Origin: Nitrospina sp.
GTDB taxonomy: Bacteria; Nitrospinota; Nitrospinia; Nitrospinales; JACRGP01
Assembly: GCA_024648695.1 (NCBI GenBank)
Contig: JACAVV010000012.1
Coordinates: 69,506 to 133,505, forward strand
Direction: 5' to 3'
Length of the DNA stretch: 64,000 nt
Shown here: piece after piece, positions 1 through 8,701 of the stretch
Layout: the number at the start of each line of letters is the position of its first letter
Position numbering within the stretch: the first letter of the stretch is position 1
Notes under the pieces: generated by a model
The model's database searches: none
The model's input: only the letters and a program-made list of their open reading frames with translations
Told to the model about the DNA's origin: nothing
Made by a program: the position numbers and the translations under genes

Positions 1-778
1 GGACCTTGAGGTATTAAAATCCTGTCCCCCCTTTTTGCAGGCTATTCACTGGGAACGAGACTACCAAAAGGTGGACATCTCGGATTGGCCCTTTTCAGAT
101 ACTCTCGAAGCCCATTTGAAGGGTATCGAAGAAGGCATACCCACCCCTGTCAACACCGGCGCGTTTGAAACCTTGAAACGGGCCAAAATTCAGCTCGCAG
201 AAGATAATCTGGGTTACACGGGATTCGATTACGGCATGTTTTCATTCAGGGAATTGAATGCCCACGGCCGGCCTTATTTCAACCTGTACGGCGGCCAATA
301 CACCTTCATGGTCAATTTTGAATTGTTGGAAGCAGTGGGCAAGTCGCTTGGATTTCAAAATATCGAAAAGCAACTGCAACACGATTATGTGGGCAGGCAT
401 CTGGAAGACAAGGTGGTCAGTGTTCTGGAGTTGGTGCAATCGCACCCGCAGGCTCCGGAAATGCCTCCCTGGGATCAAGACGTTTTAATGCTTCGAACCC
501 TGCATGCCTTGAACAACCAATATAAAAATCCATACCCACACAAAATGGAATACCCCATGATGGAGGGCACACCCAAAAAGCAACGCAAGCTGATCAAGCA
601 ATTGCAAAAAACACTAAGCGCCACCGGTGTGCCGGATACTGTCGCTTATGTTACCTGGTCCGAAGTGATTTCCAGTTCTAAAAAACTCAGGCAATTGGGC
701 TACCGTGAAAAGGATTTGCAAAACGCCCTTAGCTTCCCCAACCAGCCCATCGCATTTTCCCGCATCCAGTTTAAATAA
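1..778 (+). CDS. C-terminal part of an unrecognised protein (cut by left edge)
   Basis: The reading frame is open to the left edge (from base 2), so the true start lies outside the window; the first internal start-like codon is a TTG at 35. About 258 residues are visible. The sequence is soluble-looking, with no membrane segment and no motif I recognise; it has an aromatic-rich stretch (NLYGGQYTFMVNF) in the middle and a basic helical stretch near residues 190-205 (KKQRKLIKQLQKTL). Function unknown. It ends 43 bases before a MITE-like element. Confidence 0.6.
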   Translation, partial: DLEVLKSCPPFLQAIHWERDYQKVDISDWPFSDTLEAHLKGIEEGIPTPVNTGAFETLKRAKIQLAEDNLGYTGFDYGMFSFRELNAHGRPYFNLYGGQYTFMVNFELLEAVGKSLGFQNIEKQLQHDYVGRHLEDKVVSVLELVQSHPQAPEMPPWDQDVLMLRTLHALNNQYKNPYPHKMEYPMMEGTPKKQRKLIKQLQKTLSATGVPDTVAYVTWSEVISSSKKLRQLGYREKDLQNALSFPNQPIAFSRIQFK

Positions 779-812
779 TCCTCACCTTTTACCGCCTGGG
801 GAGAAGCCGAGA

Positions 813-986
813 TTAGATAGCCCGAGTTATGGATAAGAAGGGGGAAACCCAAAAAGTCGTTTTAATTGGTCAAAGAATTTATTGAGGCCTCTAAATTGTT
901 GGCCTTCGGCCTCATTTATCCACCTCACCTTATTCCTCTCCTTCCAGGGGAGAGGGGGCTTCTTATCCACAACTTTGGTTAGATAG
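813..986. mobile_element. MITE-like element with 8-bp target duplication
   Basis: The direct repeat TTAGATAG lies at 813-820 and 979-986. Between them, 821-978 begins CCCGAGTTATGGATAAGAAG and ends with a sequence whose reverse complement is CCAAAGTTGTGGATAAGAAG, so the 20-base ends match at 17 of 20 positions. The 158-bp interior has no reading frame of note; it contains a small GGCC-TTC-GGCC hairpin and a CTCTCC/GGAGAG hairpin. This is the structure of a non-autonomous DNA transposon remnant. It sits 2 bases beyond the stop of the porin gene and may have replaced or become its 3' end. Confidence 0.65.
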
Positions 987-988
987 AA

Positions 989-2416
989 TCACATCCTGAA
1001 AGTAAGCATTGAACCAAGGTAGGTGATGTCTTTTCCGGGTGAGGTGTCTTTGATGAACTGACCGGCGTCGAAATAGACGAATGTTGCTTTGATGTCCAGG
1101 TAACGGTTAAAAATGTATTTGATCTCCAACTCCGGCTGAGTGCCTACATAACGGGCGCGACTCGGTCCGCTTCTATTCAAAAGCCCGCTCCCTATAGAAT
1201 AAATGCCGTCTTCCAAACTGTCGCGCCAGATGAATTGACTGCTGGCTGTTAGCGTCCAGTGTTTTCCCATTTTCAGGTTGATTCTGGGGTGAAGGTCGCG
1301 CTGGTTGATCAAACCGGATGCGGCGAGCTGGCTGATGTGCTTCCCCTTTGGGAAAAAGGGATTGAAGGAATTCAGTTCGTTGTCATTGGGGTCATCATCT
1401 CCACTATACAAGTCTGCGCGCAAACTCAGTCGCAGTGAGACCGCGGGACTGAATCGAAATGTGTAGCCGGTATCAGAGGCCAGTGCGTAGGCGTGGATGT
1501 CTCCGTTCCCGAAGTCTCCGAACTGGTAGAGAAGCTCAAAGTTGTAATCCAGTTGGGAGATTTTTCCAAAGAGACGCGTGCCCAGGGTATGGCGAACCTC
1601 GTCGGCTGTGCCCTGGTTGAACGTCGCGTCGTTGCGGTGGTGGCCAAGGTAATACAGGTCGATGGAACCCGGTAGGTTCGCAGGCAGGGTATGCACTCCG
1701 TACAAGCCCCAAAGGGTCTGGTCGTCGCTGGATTCGTCGTCGAAGTATCCTCGCTTTAAGTTGACGGGTCGGGCGCCGAACACGCGGGCATCCCACCCGC
1801 CAGCGCGGAGGATTCCGGTCACGGCATCATGACTCAGGCGCATGTTGGGTCGCTCACGGTAGTTTAGAAACCGGCGCGATCCGAAAATAATTTCCTGCCG
1901 CCCGAATCGAACGGTTAACGATTTTTCTTTTTTCACGCCCAACACCTGCCAGTCGGAAAACGCTTGATGCAGGTCAAACCGGTCCTCATCCACCCCACGC
2001 GGTCCGCCGGAGCGGCCCGCTTCAATGCCACTCATGAACTGTACAAAAATCCGAAAGCGTTCCCCGGCATGGAAATCGCTGTGAAGTAGCCACCTCTGCA
2101 AATAGTAACCATCGTTGTCCTGAGGCCCGCGTCCCCAATTATTATTATCTATGAATTCGTAATGCTGGCGGGTTTCGGCGCCGAAGGAAAAAAAGGTGTC
2201 GCCACGTTTATTGAGAGGAATGTATTTAAGAGCATCGAACCATTCCGTCCGCTTCTTGGGATCTTTTAGAAAAGAATAATTTTCTTTGTAGCGCGATGCA
2301 TTGAACGCGGGCCTATTATAATCTGGAGATTCATCTGCCTGGGCTTTTGCGCACGGAGTTAAAAGTAGTGCCGCTAGAACAAAAAACCAAAGTCTAAAAT
2401 TCATTTTCTTTGACAT
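989..2416 (-). CDS. alginate-export-like outer membrane porin
   Basis: A 475-residue protein with a clear Sec signal peptide (LWFFVLAALLLTPCAKAQA, cut near residue 26). The rest is rich in alternating aromatic/polar strands typical of an outer-membrane beta barrel, and it ends in an aromatic/methionine strand (YLGSMLTFRM). Motifs such as VRFGRQEIIFGSRRFL and DLYYLGHHRND resemble the alginate_exp porin family, which carries polysaccharides or other solutes across the outer membrane. The substrate cannot be read from sequence. It stands alone; the next gene on this strand is far away. Confidence 0.75.
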   Translation of the reverse strand: MSKKMNFRLWFFVLAALLLTPCAKAQADESPDYNRPAFNASRYKENYSFLKDPKKRTEWFDALKYIPLNKRGDTFFSFGAETRQHYEFIDNNNWGRGPQDNDGYYLQRWLLHSDFHAGERFRIFVQFMSGIEAGRSGGPRGVDEDRFDLHQAFSDWQVLGVKKEKSLTVRFGRQEIIFGSRRFLNYRERPNMRLSHDAVTGILRAGGWDARVFGARPVNLKRGYFDDESSDDQTLWGLYGVHTLPANLPGSIDLYYLGHHRNDATFNQGTADEVRHTLGTRLFGKISQLDYNFELLYQFGDFGNGDIHAYALASDTGYTFRFSPAVSLRLSLRADLYSGDDDPNDNELNSFNPFFPKGKHISQLAASGLINQRDLHPRINLKMGKHWTLTASSQFIWRDSLEDGIYSIGSGLLNRSGPSRARYVGTQPELEIKYIFNRYLDIKATFVYFDAGQFIKDTSPGKDITYLGSMLTFRM

Positions 2417-2968
2417 AAAATCCTTCTAAAAATTATCATTGATCTGATGAATTATAGATAACGATTACCCTGTAGATCACAGAGTCTTCTCCCCCTTAAC
2501 AATAATCTTGGATCAAAGGGAAATAATTTTCAACTTTTCTAAATATAAAAACCAGGTTTATTTCCAGCGCAGAGTAGAGGGCCTTATCGGAATCCAATAC
2601 TACCAAAAGTTTTTAATTTTTTAGCCTCTGTACGTTCCTGTACTATTTTCTAAGCCTTTAAAGATCAATTTCATAGCGAATATGTTAAAAACGTTCAGGA
2701 CCAGTGAATGAACGGAACCCAATAGACTCCTCAAATCTATCGATCTGAAAATAAAAATCGTGAAATGATAGTATAAGGATTGAGGGTCCATCTCAGAATA
2801 ATATAAGAAATATTGTTACGGTTGAAAATCCCTAAAACCATTAATAATAATTATTTACTAACGTTAGGAGGGTTAGGAAACAGCCGAAAATCAGTAAATC
2901 GTGGAGCGGCCCAAAGCTAGGATATCAAAACAAATGATGTGCTATAAGCTAAGCTTGATCGGGTTCTT
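2417..2968. other. AT-rich non-coding stretch upstream of the porin
   Basis: About 550 bases without a convincing gene on either strand. It presumably holds the porin promoter near 2420-2520. I see no RNA gene, strong hairpin or repeat. Confidence 0.4.
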
Positions 2969-3241
2969 TCATCCACCCTTTGAACCATTATTTTTTGGAG
3001 AACGTGGAATGAACACCTTCCCACTGGAAAAATTCAATCGCGGTTTTTCTATTATTTCCTTAGCCGTGAACCCAGTCATATGCTCTGAGGCACGATTAAG
3101 GAAGGTTGCCCTTTCTTCAGCATCGAGACCGTAGATTCCCTACCCGGCCGATTCCAGAATCAGCTTATTTAGGTATAAAACCTCTTTTAATTGCTGTGGA
3201 AAAGACTCTGATTGAGAGTTGCTTTTTGAATCCGGTTTCAT
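2969..3241 (-). pseudogene. PAS-domain sensor fragment with in-frame TAG
   Basis: Reading the minus strand from an ATG at 3241, codons 1-33 run as a linker and the start of a PAS core (LYLNKLILESAG). Codon 34 is TAG (3140-3142), and the same frame then continues GIYGLDAEERATFLNRASEH and MTGFTAKEIIEKP, which is the standard PAS N-terminal core. In intact relatives the stop position is normally Glu (SAGEGIYGLD), so one GAG-to-TAG change explains it. After KPR the sequence loses PAS character and stops at 2969. The rest of the sensor protein (kinase or cyclase) is absent. This is a decayed gene, not an expressed protein. Confidence 0.7.
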
Positions 3242-3274
3242 GGCTCTAGCGTGTTACTATTCAACATCAGAATC

Positions 3275-3329
3275 AACGAAAATTCGTTAATCCGCTATCC
3301 AGTCTATCTAAATTTCGTTATTAGCGAAA
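3275..3329. promoter_or_regulatory. paired inverted repeats, possible operator
   Basis: Two short inverted repeats lie about 180-230 bases upstream of the isochorismatase-like gene: AACGAA-AA-TTCGTT at 3275-3288 and TTTCG-N7-CGAAA at 3313-3329. Both contain the shared element TTCGTTA. Two related palindromes 25 bases apart in an otherwise empty region look like a repressor or activator site. No regulator gene adjoins them. Confidence 0.3.
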
Positions 3330-3506
3330 AATCGCATTAAACTATTGCCTCCACAGAACCCAAAACTCCTTAATTTTAAATAGCTTAACCCATACTCTAA
3401 ACTTTGGCACGAATTCTGCTCTACCCAGAATGAGTACAAACTATAGCGGTGCGATCAATATTATTGACCACCCTTTTTTAACAATACTAAATGAAGGAGA
3501 AACAAA

Positions 3507-4199
3507 ATGGCACTTCCCAATCCAGGCATGCTGGTAGAAGCAGACAATACGGCCTTAGTCGTCACCGACCCGCAAAATGATTTTTTGAGTCCCCAAGGCG
3601 TGACTTGGGGAGTGGTGGGCGAGAGCGTTGAGGAAAACCACACAGTCAACAATATTGAAGCTCTTTTTAGGGCCGCAAAGGAAAACAACCTTCCCATTTT
3701 CATCTCACCTCATTACTACTACCCCACCGATCACGGCTGGAAATTCGAGGGAGCCCTTGAGAAACTGATGCATAGTATAAATATGTTTGACCGTAAAGGT
3801 CCTTTGAACCTTGAAGGTTTCAAAGGCTCAGGTCCCGATTGGTTAGAGCGTTACAAACCCTATATCGAAAGCGAAAATACCATAGTGGTGAATCCGCATA
3901 AGGTGTATGGACCAGAGACAAACGACCTCGTCCTGCAATTGCGAAAACGGGGAATCGACAAAGTCATTCTTGGGGGAATGTCGGCCAACCTCTGTGTCGA
4001 AAGCCACTTGAGGGAATTGCTGGAGCAGGGCTTTGAAGTTGCTGTGGTTAAGGATGCAACTGCCGCGGCAAAGGTTCCGGAGGGTAATGGATATGATGCG
4101 GCCGTAACCAATTATCGTTTTCTAGCCAATACCGTTTGGTCCACTGAAGAGGCTGTGGCTTTAATTTCACAAGGGGAAACCAGAGCTACAGTATCTTAA
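3507..4199 (+). CDS. isochorismatase-family cysteine hydrolase
   Basis: 230 residues, the usual size for the family, with a good ribosome site (AAGGAG) 8 bases before the ATG. The predicted triad is visible: Asp in VVTDPQNDFLS, Lys in VNPHKVYGP and Cys in MSANLCVESHLRELL. The family hydrolyses isochorismate, nicotinamide, ureido or other amide/ester substrates; which one applies here is not evident. It is flanked by remnants upstream and by an ene-reductase downstream, and the pair could form a small detoxification or degradation locus. Confidence 0.85.
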   Translation: MALPNPGMLVEADNTALVVTDPQNDFLSPQGVTWGVVGESVEENHTVNNIEALFRAAKENNLPIFISPHYYYPTDHGWKFEGALEKLMHSINMFDRKGPLNLEGFKGSGPDWLERYKPYIESENTIVVNPHKVYGPETNDLVLQLRKRGIDKVILGGMSANLCVESHLRELLEQGFEVAVVKDATAAAKVPEGNGYDAAVTNYRFLANTVWSTEEAVALISQGETRATVS

Positions 4200-4206
4200 A
4201 AAACAA

Positions 4207-4425
4207 CTGTTAATTGCCGGAGGAATTCGTTCCACCACAAACTTAAGAGAGAAAAATCAAATAAATACAGAAAAGTTTGAAGGCATCTCTTGCGCCTGTG
4301 CCGAATTATTTGGGGAGGACACCTCTGAATACGTATTAATCAAGGATAACTCCGTCCCAATAACCACAGGTCTTCCCAGTCTCAGTAATCTTCAAGACCA
4401 GAGAGTCAATTTCCTCATATTTTAA
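4207..4425 (+). pseudogene. start-less coding-like fragment
   Basis: This frame runs 72 codons from just after the isochorismatase stop to a TAA at 4423-4425 with protein-like composition (FEGISCACAELFGEDTSEYV, then LIKDNSVPITTGLPSL), but it has no ATG and no ribosome site. I do not recognise the family. It may be the tail of a lost gene. Confidence 0.3.
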
Positions 4426-4435
4426 CATGTCAAGA

Positions 4436-4466
4436 GTCCCCCCACTTTATTGAGGGGGGCTTTGAT
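4436..4466 (+). terminator. possible terminator hairpin
   Basis: A run of six C (4438-4443) pairs with a run of six G (4454-4459) across a ten-base AT-rich loop, followed by CTTTGAT. The T-run is weak, so function is uncertain. It would end the isochorismatase transcript. Confidence 0.35.
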
Positions 4467-4492
4467 AATATATATCCGAAAGGAGTTCAGTC

Positions 4493-4590
4493 ATGGCAAA
4501 GCATTTTATGGAGTTCGCGCTCAACGACAGCGTTCGAAAAGTTTAGAAACAGTACGGCCCCGCGCGTCAAACCAAAATATGGAGAACCAA
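4493..4590 (+). pseudogene. N-terminal remnant of a flavin/pyridoxamine-oxidase-like protein
   Basis: After a good ribosome site (AAAGGAG), an ATG at 4493 encodes MAKHFMEFALNDSVRKV and then TAG. Past the stop, the same frame continues KQYGPARQTKIW. The pattern of a short start, N-SV-x-x-V/A, Q/K-x-x-YG and SRA is what I recall for the N-terminus of pyridoxamine 5'-phosphate oxidase-family (PPOX-like) proteins. Only about 30 codons survive before the next gene. Homology is from memory and moderate. Confidence 0.4.
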
Positions 4591-4592
4591 TA

Positions 4593-5699
4593 ATGAATAC
4601 TGAAACAGAATCAAAAAATTTGCTAAGTACTTTTCAACTGGGGGATCTTGAACTGAAAAACAGGGTGGTTTTGGCACCTATGACGAGAGCCCGTTCGGGA
4701 AAGGAGCGAATGGCGAATGATTTAATGGAAGAATATTATGCTCAAAGATCAACTGCAGGGCTCCTTATTACCGAGGCTACTGTAATTTCTAAACAGGGAA
4801 TCGGCTGGATCAATTCCCCAGGAATTTATAGGGAGGACCAGAGTAAGGCTTGGAAAAAAGTTACTCAGGCCGTTCATGACCGTGAGTCAATAATTTTTTT
4901 ACAATTGTGGCATACAGGTCGAGCCTCGCACAGTTCTTTCCATGATGGAGAACTGCCTGTTGCTCCTTCAGCGATAAAATTGAACGGAGAATACATACAT
5001 ACTCCACAGGGGAAGAAGGATCTCGAAATCCCTCGTGCACTCGATACAAGTGAAATACCCGCGATTGTTGAAGACTACAAAAAAGGAGCAAGAAGGGCTA
5101 AGGACGCGGGTTTTGATGGGGTAGAAATCCATAGCGCAAATGGATACCTCATAGATCAATTTCTGCAATCTAAAACTAATAAACGAACAGACAGTTATGG
5201 TGGAAGTTTAGAGAATCGTTGTCGATTTCTGTTTGAAATAGTGAAGGCAGTAACAGAAATCTGGCCAGCAAACAGGGTCGGAGTCCGAATCAGCCCCAAT
5301 GGAAATTATAACGATATGGGTTCTGAAGATTATCGGGAAACATTCACCTATTTAGCCAGCCGACTGGACAAAATTGGATTGGCCTACCTTCATGTTATGG
5401 ACGGGATTGCATTTGGTTTTCATGAACTTGGGGAACCAATGACGTTAAACGAATTTAGAGAAGTTTTTTCGGGACCAATTATAGGAAACTGTGGTTACAC
5501 TCAGGAGACGGCAGAAATAGCTGTTAAAGAAAATAAAGCTGATTTGATAGCCTTTGGCCGTCCGTTTATCAGTAATCCCGATCTTGTAGATCGATTCAGA
5601 AACGGTTGGCCTCTAGCCCAGGATGCTGATATTAGCTTGTGGTTTTCTTTTGAAAAGGAAGGTTACACCGATTTTAAATTTTATAATAATGGGTCGTAA
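4593..5699 (+). CDS. alkene reductase, old yellow enzyme family
   Basis: 368 residues, typical for NADPH:flavin oxidoreductases of the NemA/XenB/OYE group, which use FMN to reduce activated C=C bonds or nitro compounds. Hallmarks are the FMN-binding VLAPMTRARS near the N-terminus, LWHTGRASH, the substrate-binding His/Asn in EIHSANGYLIDQFLQS, the family stretch TDSYGGSLENRCRF, and the phosphate-binding GRPFISNPDL near the C-terminus. The ribosome site is GGAG, 7 bases before the ATG. It overlaps the end of the PPOX-like remnant. Confidence 0.92.
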   Translation: MNTETESKNLLSTFQLGDLELKNRVVLAPMTRARSGKERMANDLMEEYYAQRSTAGLLITEATVISKQGIGWINSPGIYREDQSKAWKKVTQAVHDRESIIFLQLWHTGRASHSSFHDGELPVAPSAIKLNGEYIHTPQGKKDLEIPRALDTSEIPAIVEDYKKGARRAKDAGFDGVEIHSANGYLIDQFLQSKTNKRTDSYGGSLENRCRFLFEIVKAVTEIWPANRVGVRISPNGNYNDMGSEDYRETFTYLASRLDKIGLAYLHVMDGIAFGFHELGEPMTLNEFREVFSGPIIGNCGYTQETAEIAVKENKADLIAFGRPFISNPDLVDRFRNGWPLAQDADISLWFSFEKEGYTDFKFYNNGS

Positions 5700-6281
5700 G
5701 AACTGGTAATTGTTGATTCATTACAAAGGACCTATGAGAGCGAGTTAATCCTCCTCCAGCTCCACCAACTCAGGCCAGGGTCTAAGGGAATCACCCCGCA
5801 ATCCATTATTATTTTTTTAAAATCAAATTATGATACAAAAAAATAAACGAATATTTAGTTAAAAAACTTATATAAACAACAGGAACCGGTTAACCCATTC
5901 TCCTTCAAAGCCTCGGTCCATCTACACTTTTGTGGTAAAACCGACAAAGCAGTACCCATTACTATCTGAAATTATTAAAGTTTTTGTTCTTTGGCATTCC
6001 CGGTTTTCCACCCAAAAAACTATTTTTTTTCTGGAAATCAGAAGGTCAAAAAATCAATTATTTCAAAAGACTAATTGAAAACCTGTGTCGGGTTTCCCCT
6101 AAATGCGTAGTTTTCTCCAAGGATGAAAACTTTAAAGAAACCAATTCTCTTATTAGAGGGGAAGATTGGGCCTTTGCCTGAGATTACACTTGGGGAGTTT
6201 GTTTCACAGACAACTCTTGATTATCCATTATTCCGATGATTAGTTTTATCCACCTACTGTACCAATATCAACAGGTTTCAC
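5700..6281. other. gene-poor stretch with a short coding remnant
   Basis: No intact gene seen. On the minus strand, 5745-5807 encodes NGLRGDSLRPWPELVELEED followed by a stop, which looks like the C-terminus of a lost protein; a stop codon lies a few codons upstream. A 65-codon frame at 5984-6181 has an unusual Phe/Lys-rich composition and a TTG start, and I do not accept it as a gene. Confidence 0.35.
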
Positions 6282-6692
6282 TCAATCGTCGTCGATGCAT
6301 TCCCAGGTGGTGTCAGAGGTCCATTCTATCTTGATATAATCCGGCAAACGGGTGTCTTTATCGAGGGTCGCCAAATCTATCTGGTCGCATGTCAGGTTTA
6401 TTGCACCACTAAAGTCTGTTCCGCACAAATAGGCGTCAGTGAATTCTGCGCCTTCCAGGTCGGTATTGGATAAATTGGCTTCGCTCATGATGGCTCCTGT
6501 GAAATCCACATCGCATAACTTGGCGCCCTGAAAATTGGTGCGCAGGAGATACGCACTTGAAAAATCCGCGCCACGGAAATCGCCTTTACTGAGATCCGCT
6601 CGCATCAGTTTGGCATTACACAGATCGATTCCCGCCGAGTCGGCTTTATTGGTTTCGACTTTATGTTTCAATTCCATCCATTCTGGTAGCAT
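6282..6692 (-). CDS. pentapeptide-repeat protein
   Basis: About 136 residues starting at MLPEWMELK (6692; an ATG three codons earlier is less likely). From residue 20 to 110 it is a run of A(D/N)LXX-type pentapeptides (LMRADLSKGDFRGADFSSAY and following), predicting a right-handed quadrilateral beta helix. The last 25 residues are acidic (WECIDDD). No partner function can be assigned. It lies about 50 bases downstream of the 156-residue gene on the same strand and is probably cotranscribed. Confidence 0.8.
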   Translation of the reverse strand: MLPEWMELKHKVETNKADSAGIDLCNAKLMRADLSKGDFRGADFSSAYLLRTNFQGAKLCDVDFTGAIMSEANLSNTDLEGAEFTDAYLCGTDFSGAINLTCDQIDLATLDKDTRLPDYIKIEWTSDTTWECIDDD

Positions 6693-6742
6693 AATACACA
6701 ATTCTCACAATCTGTTTTCAGAGTTAGCGGGTAGAGGTCGCA

Positions 6743-7213
6743 TCATTTTTCGTTATGCTTTTCCATCTCTCTCAACAGCTCATTGACCGTGTTTACTGAG
6801 GTTATATTTTTAAAGGGAGACACCATGCCGACAAAGCTTGCACTGAGTGGTTCGCCACTTTCGCTCAGGATAATCATGCTGTTGACGTATTTTTCCTTGA
6901 ACCAGGGAAGTGCCTTGCTATGAATGGGAGTGTTGAACTTCTCCACTTCAACATCCAGGGCGAACTTCCTTTTCAGAAAATCGCGCAATTCTTCGAGTTC
7001 CTCTTCATTCAAAAAATTGTTCGCCCGGCGTTGTAACCATCCCCGATCTTCTCCCGACTCCACCAGTTCGGAATAATCCGCTATCATATGGTGGCAGGGA
7101 ATGAGGGGCTCATCCCGGAAATAGCAAACCCAATCAATACGAATATCTTTTTCTTCCAACTCCCCCATCAAGCGGGTCGCGGCAATTATGGAGTAGGGTC
7201 TATAAAGAACCAT
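6743..7213 (-). CDS. conserved-looking hypothetical protein
   Basis: 156 residues, soluble and acidic/basic mixed, with no signal peptide or membrane helix. An N-terminal SIIAATRLMGELEEKDIRID and a central helical stretch (NEEELEELRDFLKRKF) are visible. It contains two close Cys (WVCYF and PCHHM). I do not recognise the family. It precedes the pentapeptide gene on the same strand. Confidence 0.55.
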   Translation of the reverse strand: MVLYRPYSIIAATRLMGELEEKDIRIDWVCYFRDEPLIPCHHMIADYSELVESGEDRGWLQRRANNFLNEEELEELRDFLKRKFALDVEVEKFNTPIHSKALPWFKEKYVNSMIILSESGEPLSASFVGMVSPFKNITSVNTVNELLREMEKHNEK

Positions 7214-7371
7214 GAACGACAGGGTTTCCTTTTCCTGGCTTTTCCCTGAAACGGGACCTTCATTATCAAAAATTTAATAGCCTTTATTTTATCACAACCC
7301 GTTGTTACCGGAGGCATTCAAATCTGATTTTCGGGGAACAGGGCATGGCCTTCTCCCCTCCCCAAACAAGC

Positions 7372-7506
7372 TTATCGGAAAAAAAGGGAAGCGATATGCC
7401 ATAAAAAGGAGGATCCGATCACGGCCAATCCGGCCAGGATGAGGATCAAATTGATTCTTGCTTTTTTGCGCTCTTCTTCGGTTAATTCTGGTTGAGGTTC
7501 TTCCAT
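7372..7506 (-). CDS. 44-residue single-pass membrane protein
   Basis: A short frame from ATG at 7506 to TAA at 7372-7374. Residues 1-17 are acidic then basic (MEEPQPELTEEERKKAR), followed by one membrane helix (INLILILAGLAVIGSSFL) and WHIASLFFR. The strong order of charged head, helix and short tail, plus the lack of any better gene in this gap, supports a real small membrane protein. It lies downstream of the permease pair on the same strand but about 200 bases away. Function unknown. Confidence 0.55.
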   Translation of the reverse strand: MEEPQPELTEEERKKARINLILILAGLAVIGSSFLWHIASLFFR

Positions 7507-7714
7507 GACACTGTCTTTTAAATAAGTTTAATCTCCCGATTCCACAGGTTGCCACCGCTTGAAACATCATTGGGTTACGCCTTGGAAACGGATTGTGCCA
7601 CTGATTTTACAAAAAATGCAACTAAATGAAATCTAAAATTTCAGTGCCTTGCTGAAACGCCAGGCACAGCCATCAGCGTACCGTTTAATGAGAATCAAAG
7701 ATTGCCTGATCACT

Positions 7715-8701
7715 TCAATTTACATGTTTTCTGAGCTTGGGATTGATAGCTTCTCTTAAGCCTTCACCAAACAGGTTGAAGGCCAGCACCACAAATAAAA
7801 TGGTGAAGCCAGGAATGAATGTCAGCCAGGGGGCATCAAAAATGAAAGTTTTTCCATCGGCAAGAATATTGCCCCAAGTGGCATCTGGAGGTTGAACACC
7901 CAGTCCCAGGTAACTCAAGCTCGACTCCGTCAATATAGCAGTCGCCACACCCAGGGTGGCGGATACCAGAACCGGCGCGATGGCGTTGGGGACCATATGA
8001 ATAAAAATGATCCTCCATTCAGGAATGCTTTGCGAGCGTGCCGCAATCACATAGTCCTGTTCGCGGATAGACAGGAATTCAGCGCGAACAAACAGGGCGG
8101 TGCTCATCCAGCTGGTGAGGCCAATCACGATCATGATGTTATAGATGCTGGGCGGAAGTAATGCCACCACGGCCAGGATTAAAAAGAAGGTGGGAATACA
8201 CAACATGATATTGATGATCCCGGTAATCAGGGTATCTACCGTAAGAAACCAGATTTTCACTCGGCCATAAAATCCTGCCAGTCCTCCCATGAAGATTCCG
8301 ACGGTCACAGAAATACCCACCGCAACAAAACCGATCGTCAGCGAAACAAAAGTACCTTCCAGCATTCGGGCGAACACGTCGCGTCCCAACTCATCAGTTC
8401 CCAGCAGGTAAATACCAAAAAGAGGAGCATCCTCATCGGGAATAATACCCGGATCAAAGGAAGAAAACGGCGCCTTGAATTTTTGCGACAAACGAACCGC
8501 TTCAGGGTCAAACAGCACCACCCACTCTGTGAAAACTTTACCCAGCAAGGCCAGGAGAAAGAAAGCTCCAAGAAACACAAAACTGTACAGGGCGGATTTT
8601 TTGCGCTTGAACAAAATCCAATGTTCTTCGAATAAACCTACCGGTGGCGGCAGTTCATCATGATTTTCATTTGTTTGTAACGTTTGCGTTTCCATTTCCA
8701 C
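7715..8701 (-). CDS. ABC transporter permease, DppC/OppC type
   Basis: 328 residues. A cytoplasmic N-terminus of about 35 residues is followed by one membrane helix (ALYSFVFLGAFFLLALLG), a periplasmic loop with YLLGTDELGRDVFARML, and a five-helix permease core. The cytoplasmic EAA loop that docks the ATPase is at REQDYVIAARSQSIPEWRII. The loop GTDELGRD is diagnostic of the OppC/DppC/NikC group that imports peptides or nickel. The ATG follows directly on the stop of the upstream permease gene. No ATPase or binding-protein gene is in the window. Confidence 0.88.
   Translation of the reverse strand: MEMETQTLQTNENHDELPPPVGLFEEHWILFKRKKSALYSFVFLGAFFLLALLGKVFTEWVVLFDPEAVRLSQKFKAPFSSFDPGIIPDEDAPLFGIYLLGTDELGRDVFARMLEGTFVSLTIGFVAVGISVTVGIFMGGLAGFYGRVKIWFLTVDTLITGIINIMLCIPTFFLILAVVALLPPSIYNIMIVIGLTSWMSTALFVRAEFLSIREQDYVIAARSQSIPEWRIIFIHMVPNAIAPVLVSATLGVATAILTESSLSYLGLGVQPPDATWGNILADGKTFIFDAPWLTFIPGFTILFVVLAFNLFGEGLREAINPKLRKHVN

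Noticed and set aside
2901..3134. 77-codon plus-strand frame
   Set aside because: Antisense to the PAS remnant, whose minus-strand reading is clearly the coding one.
5984..6181. 65-codon plus-strand frame
   Set aside because: TTG start, no ribosome site, skewed Phe/Lys composition from AT-rich DNA.
7292..7570. 92-codon minus-strand frame
   Set aside because: Arg/Pro-rich composition and overlaps the better 44-residue membrane-protein frame.
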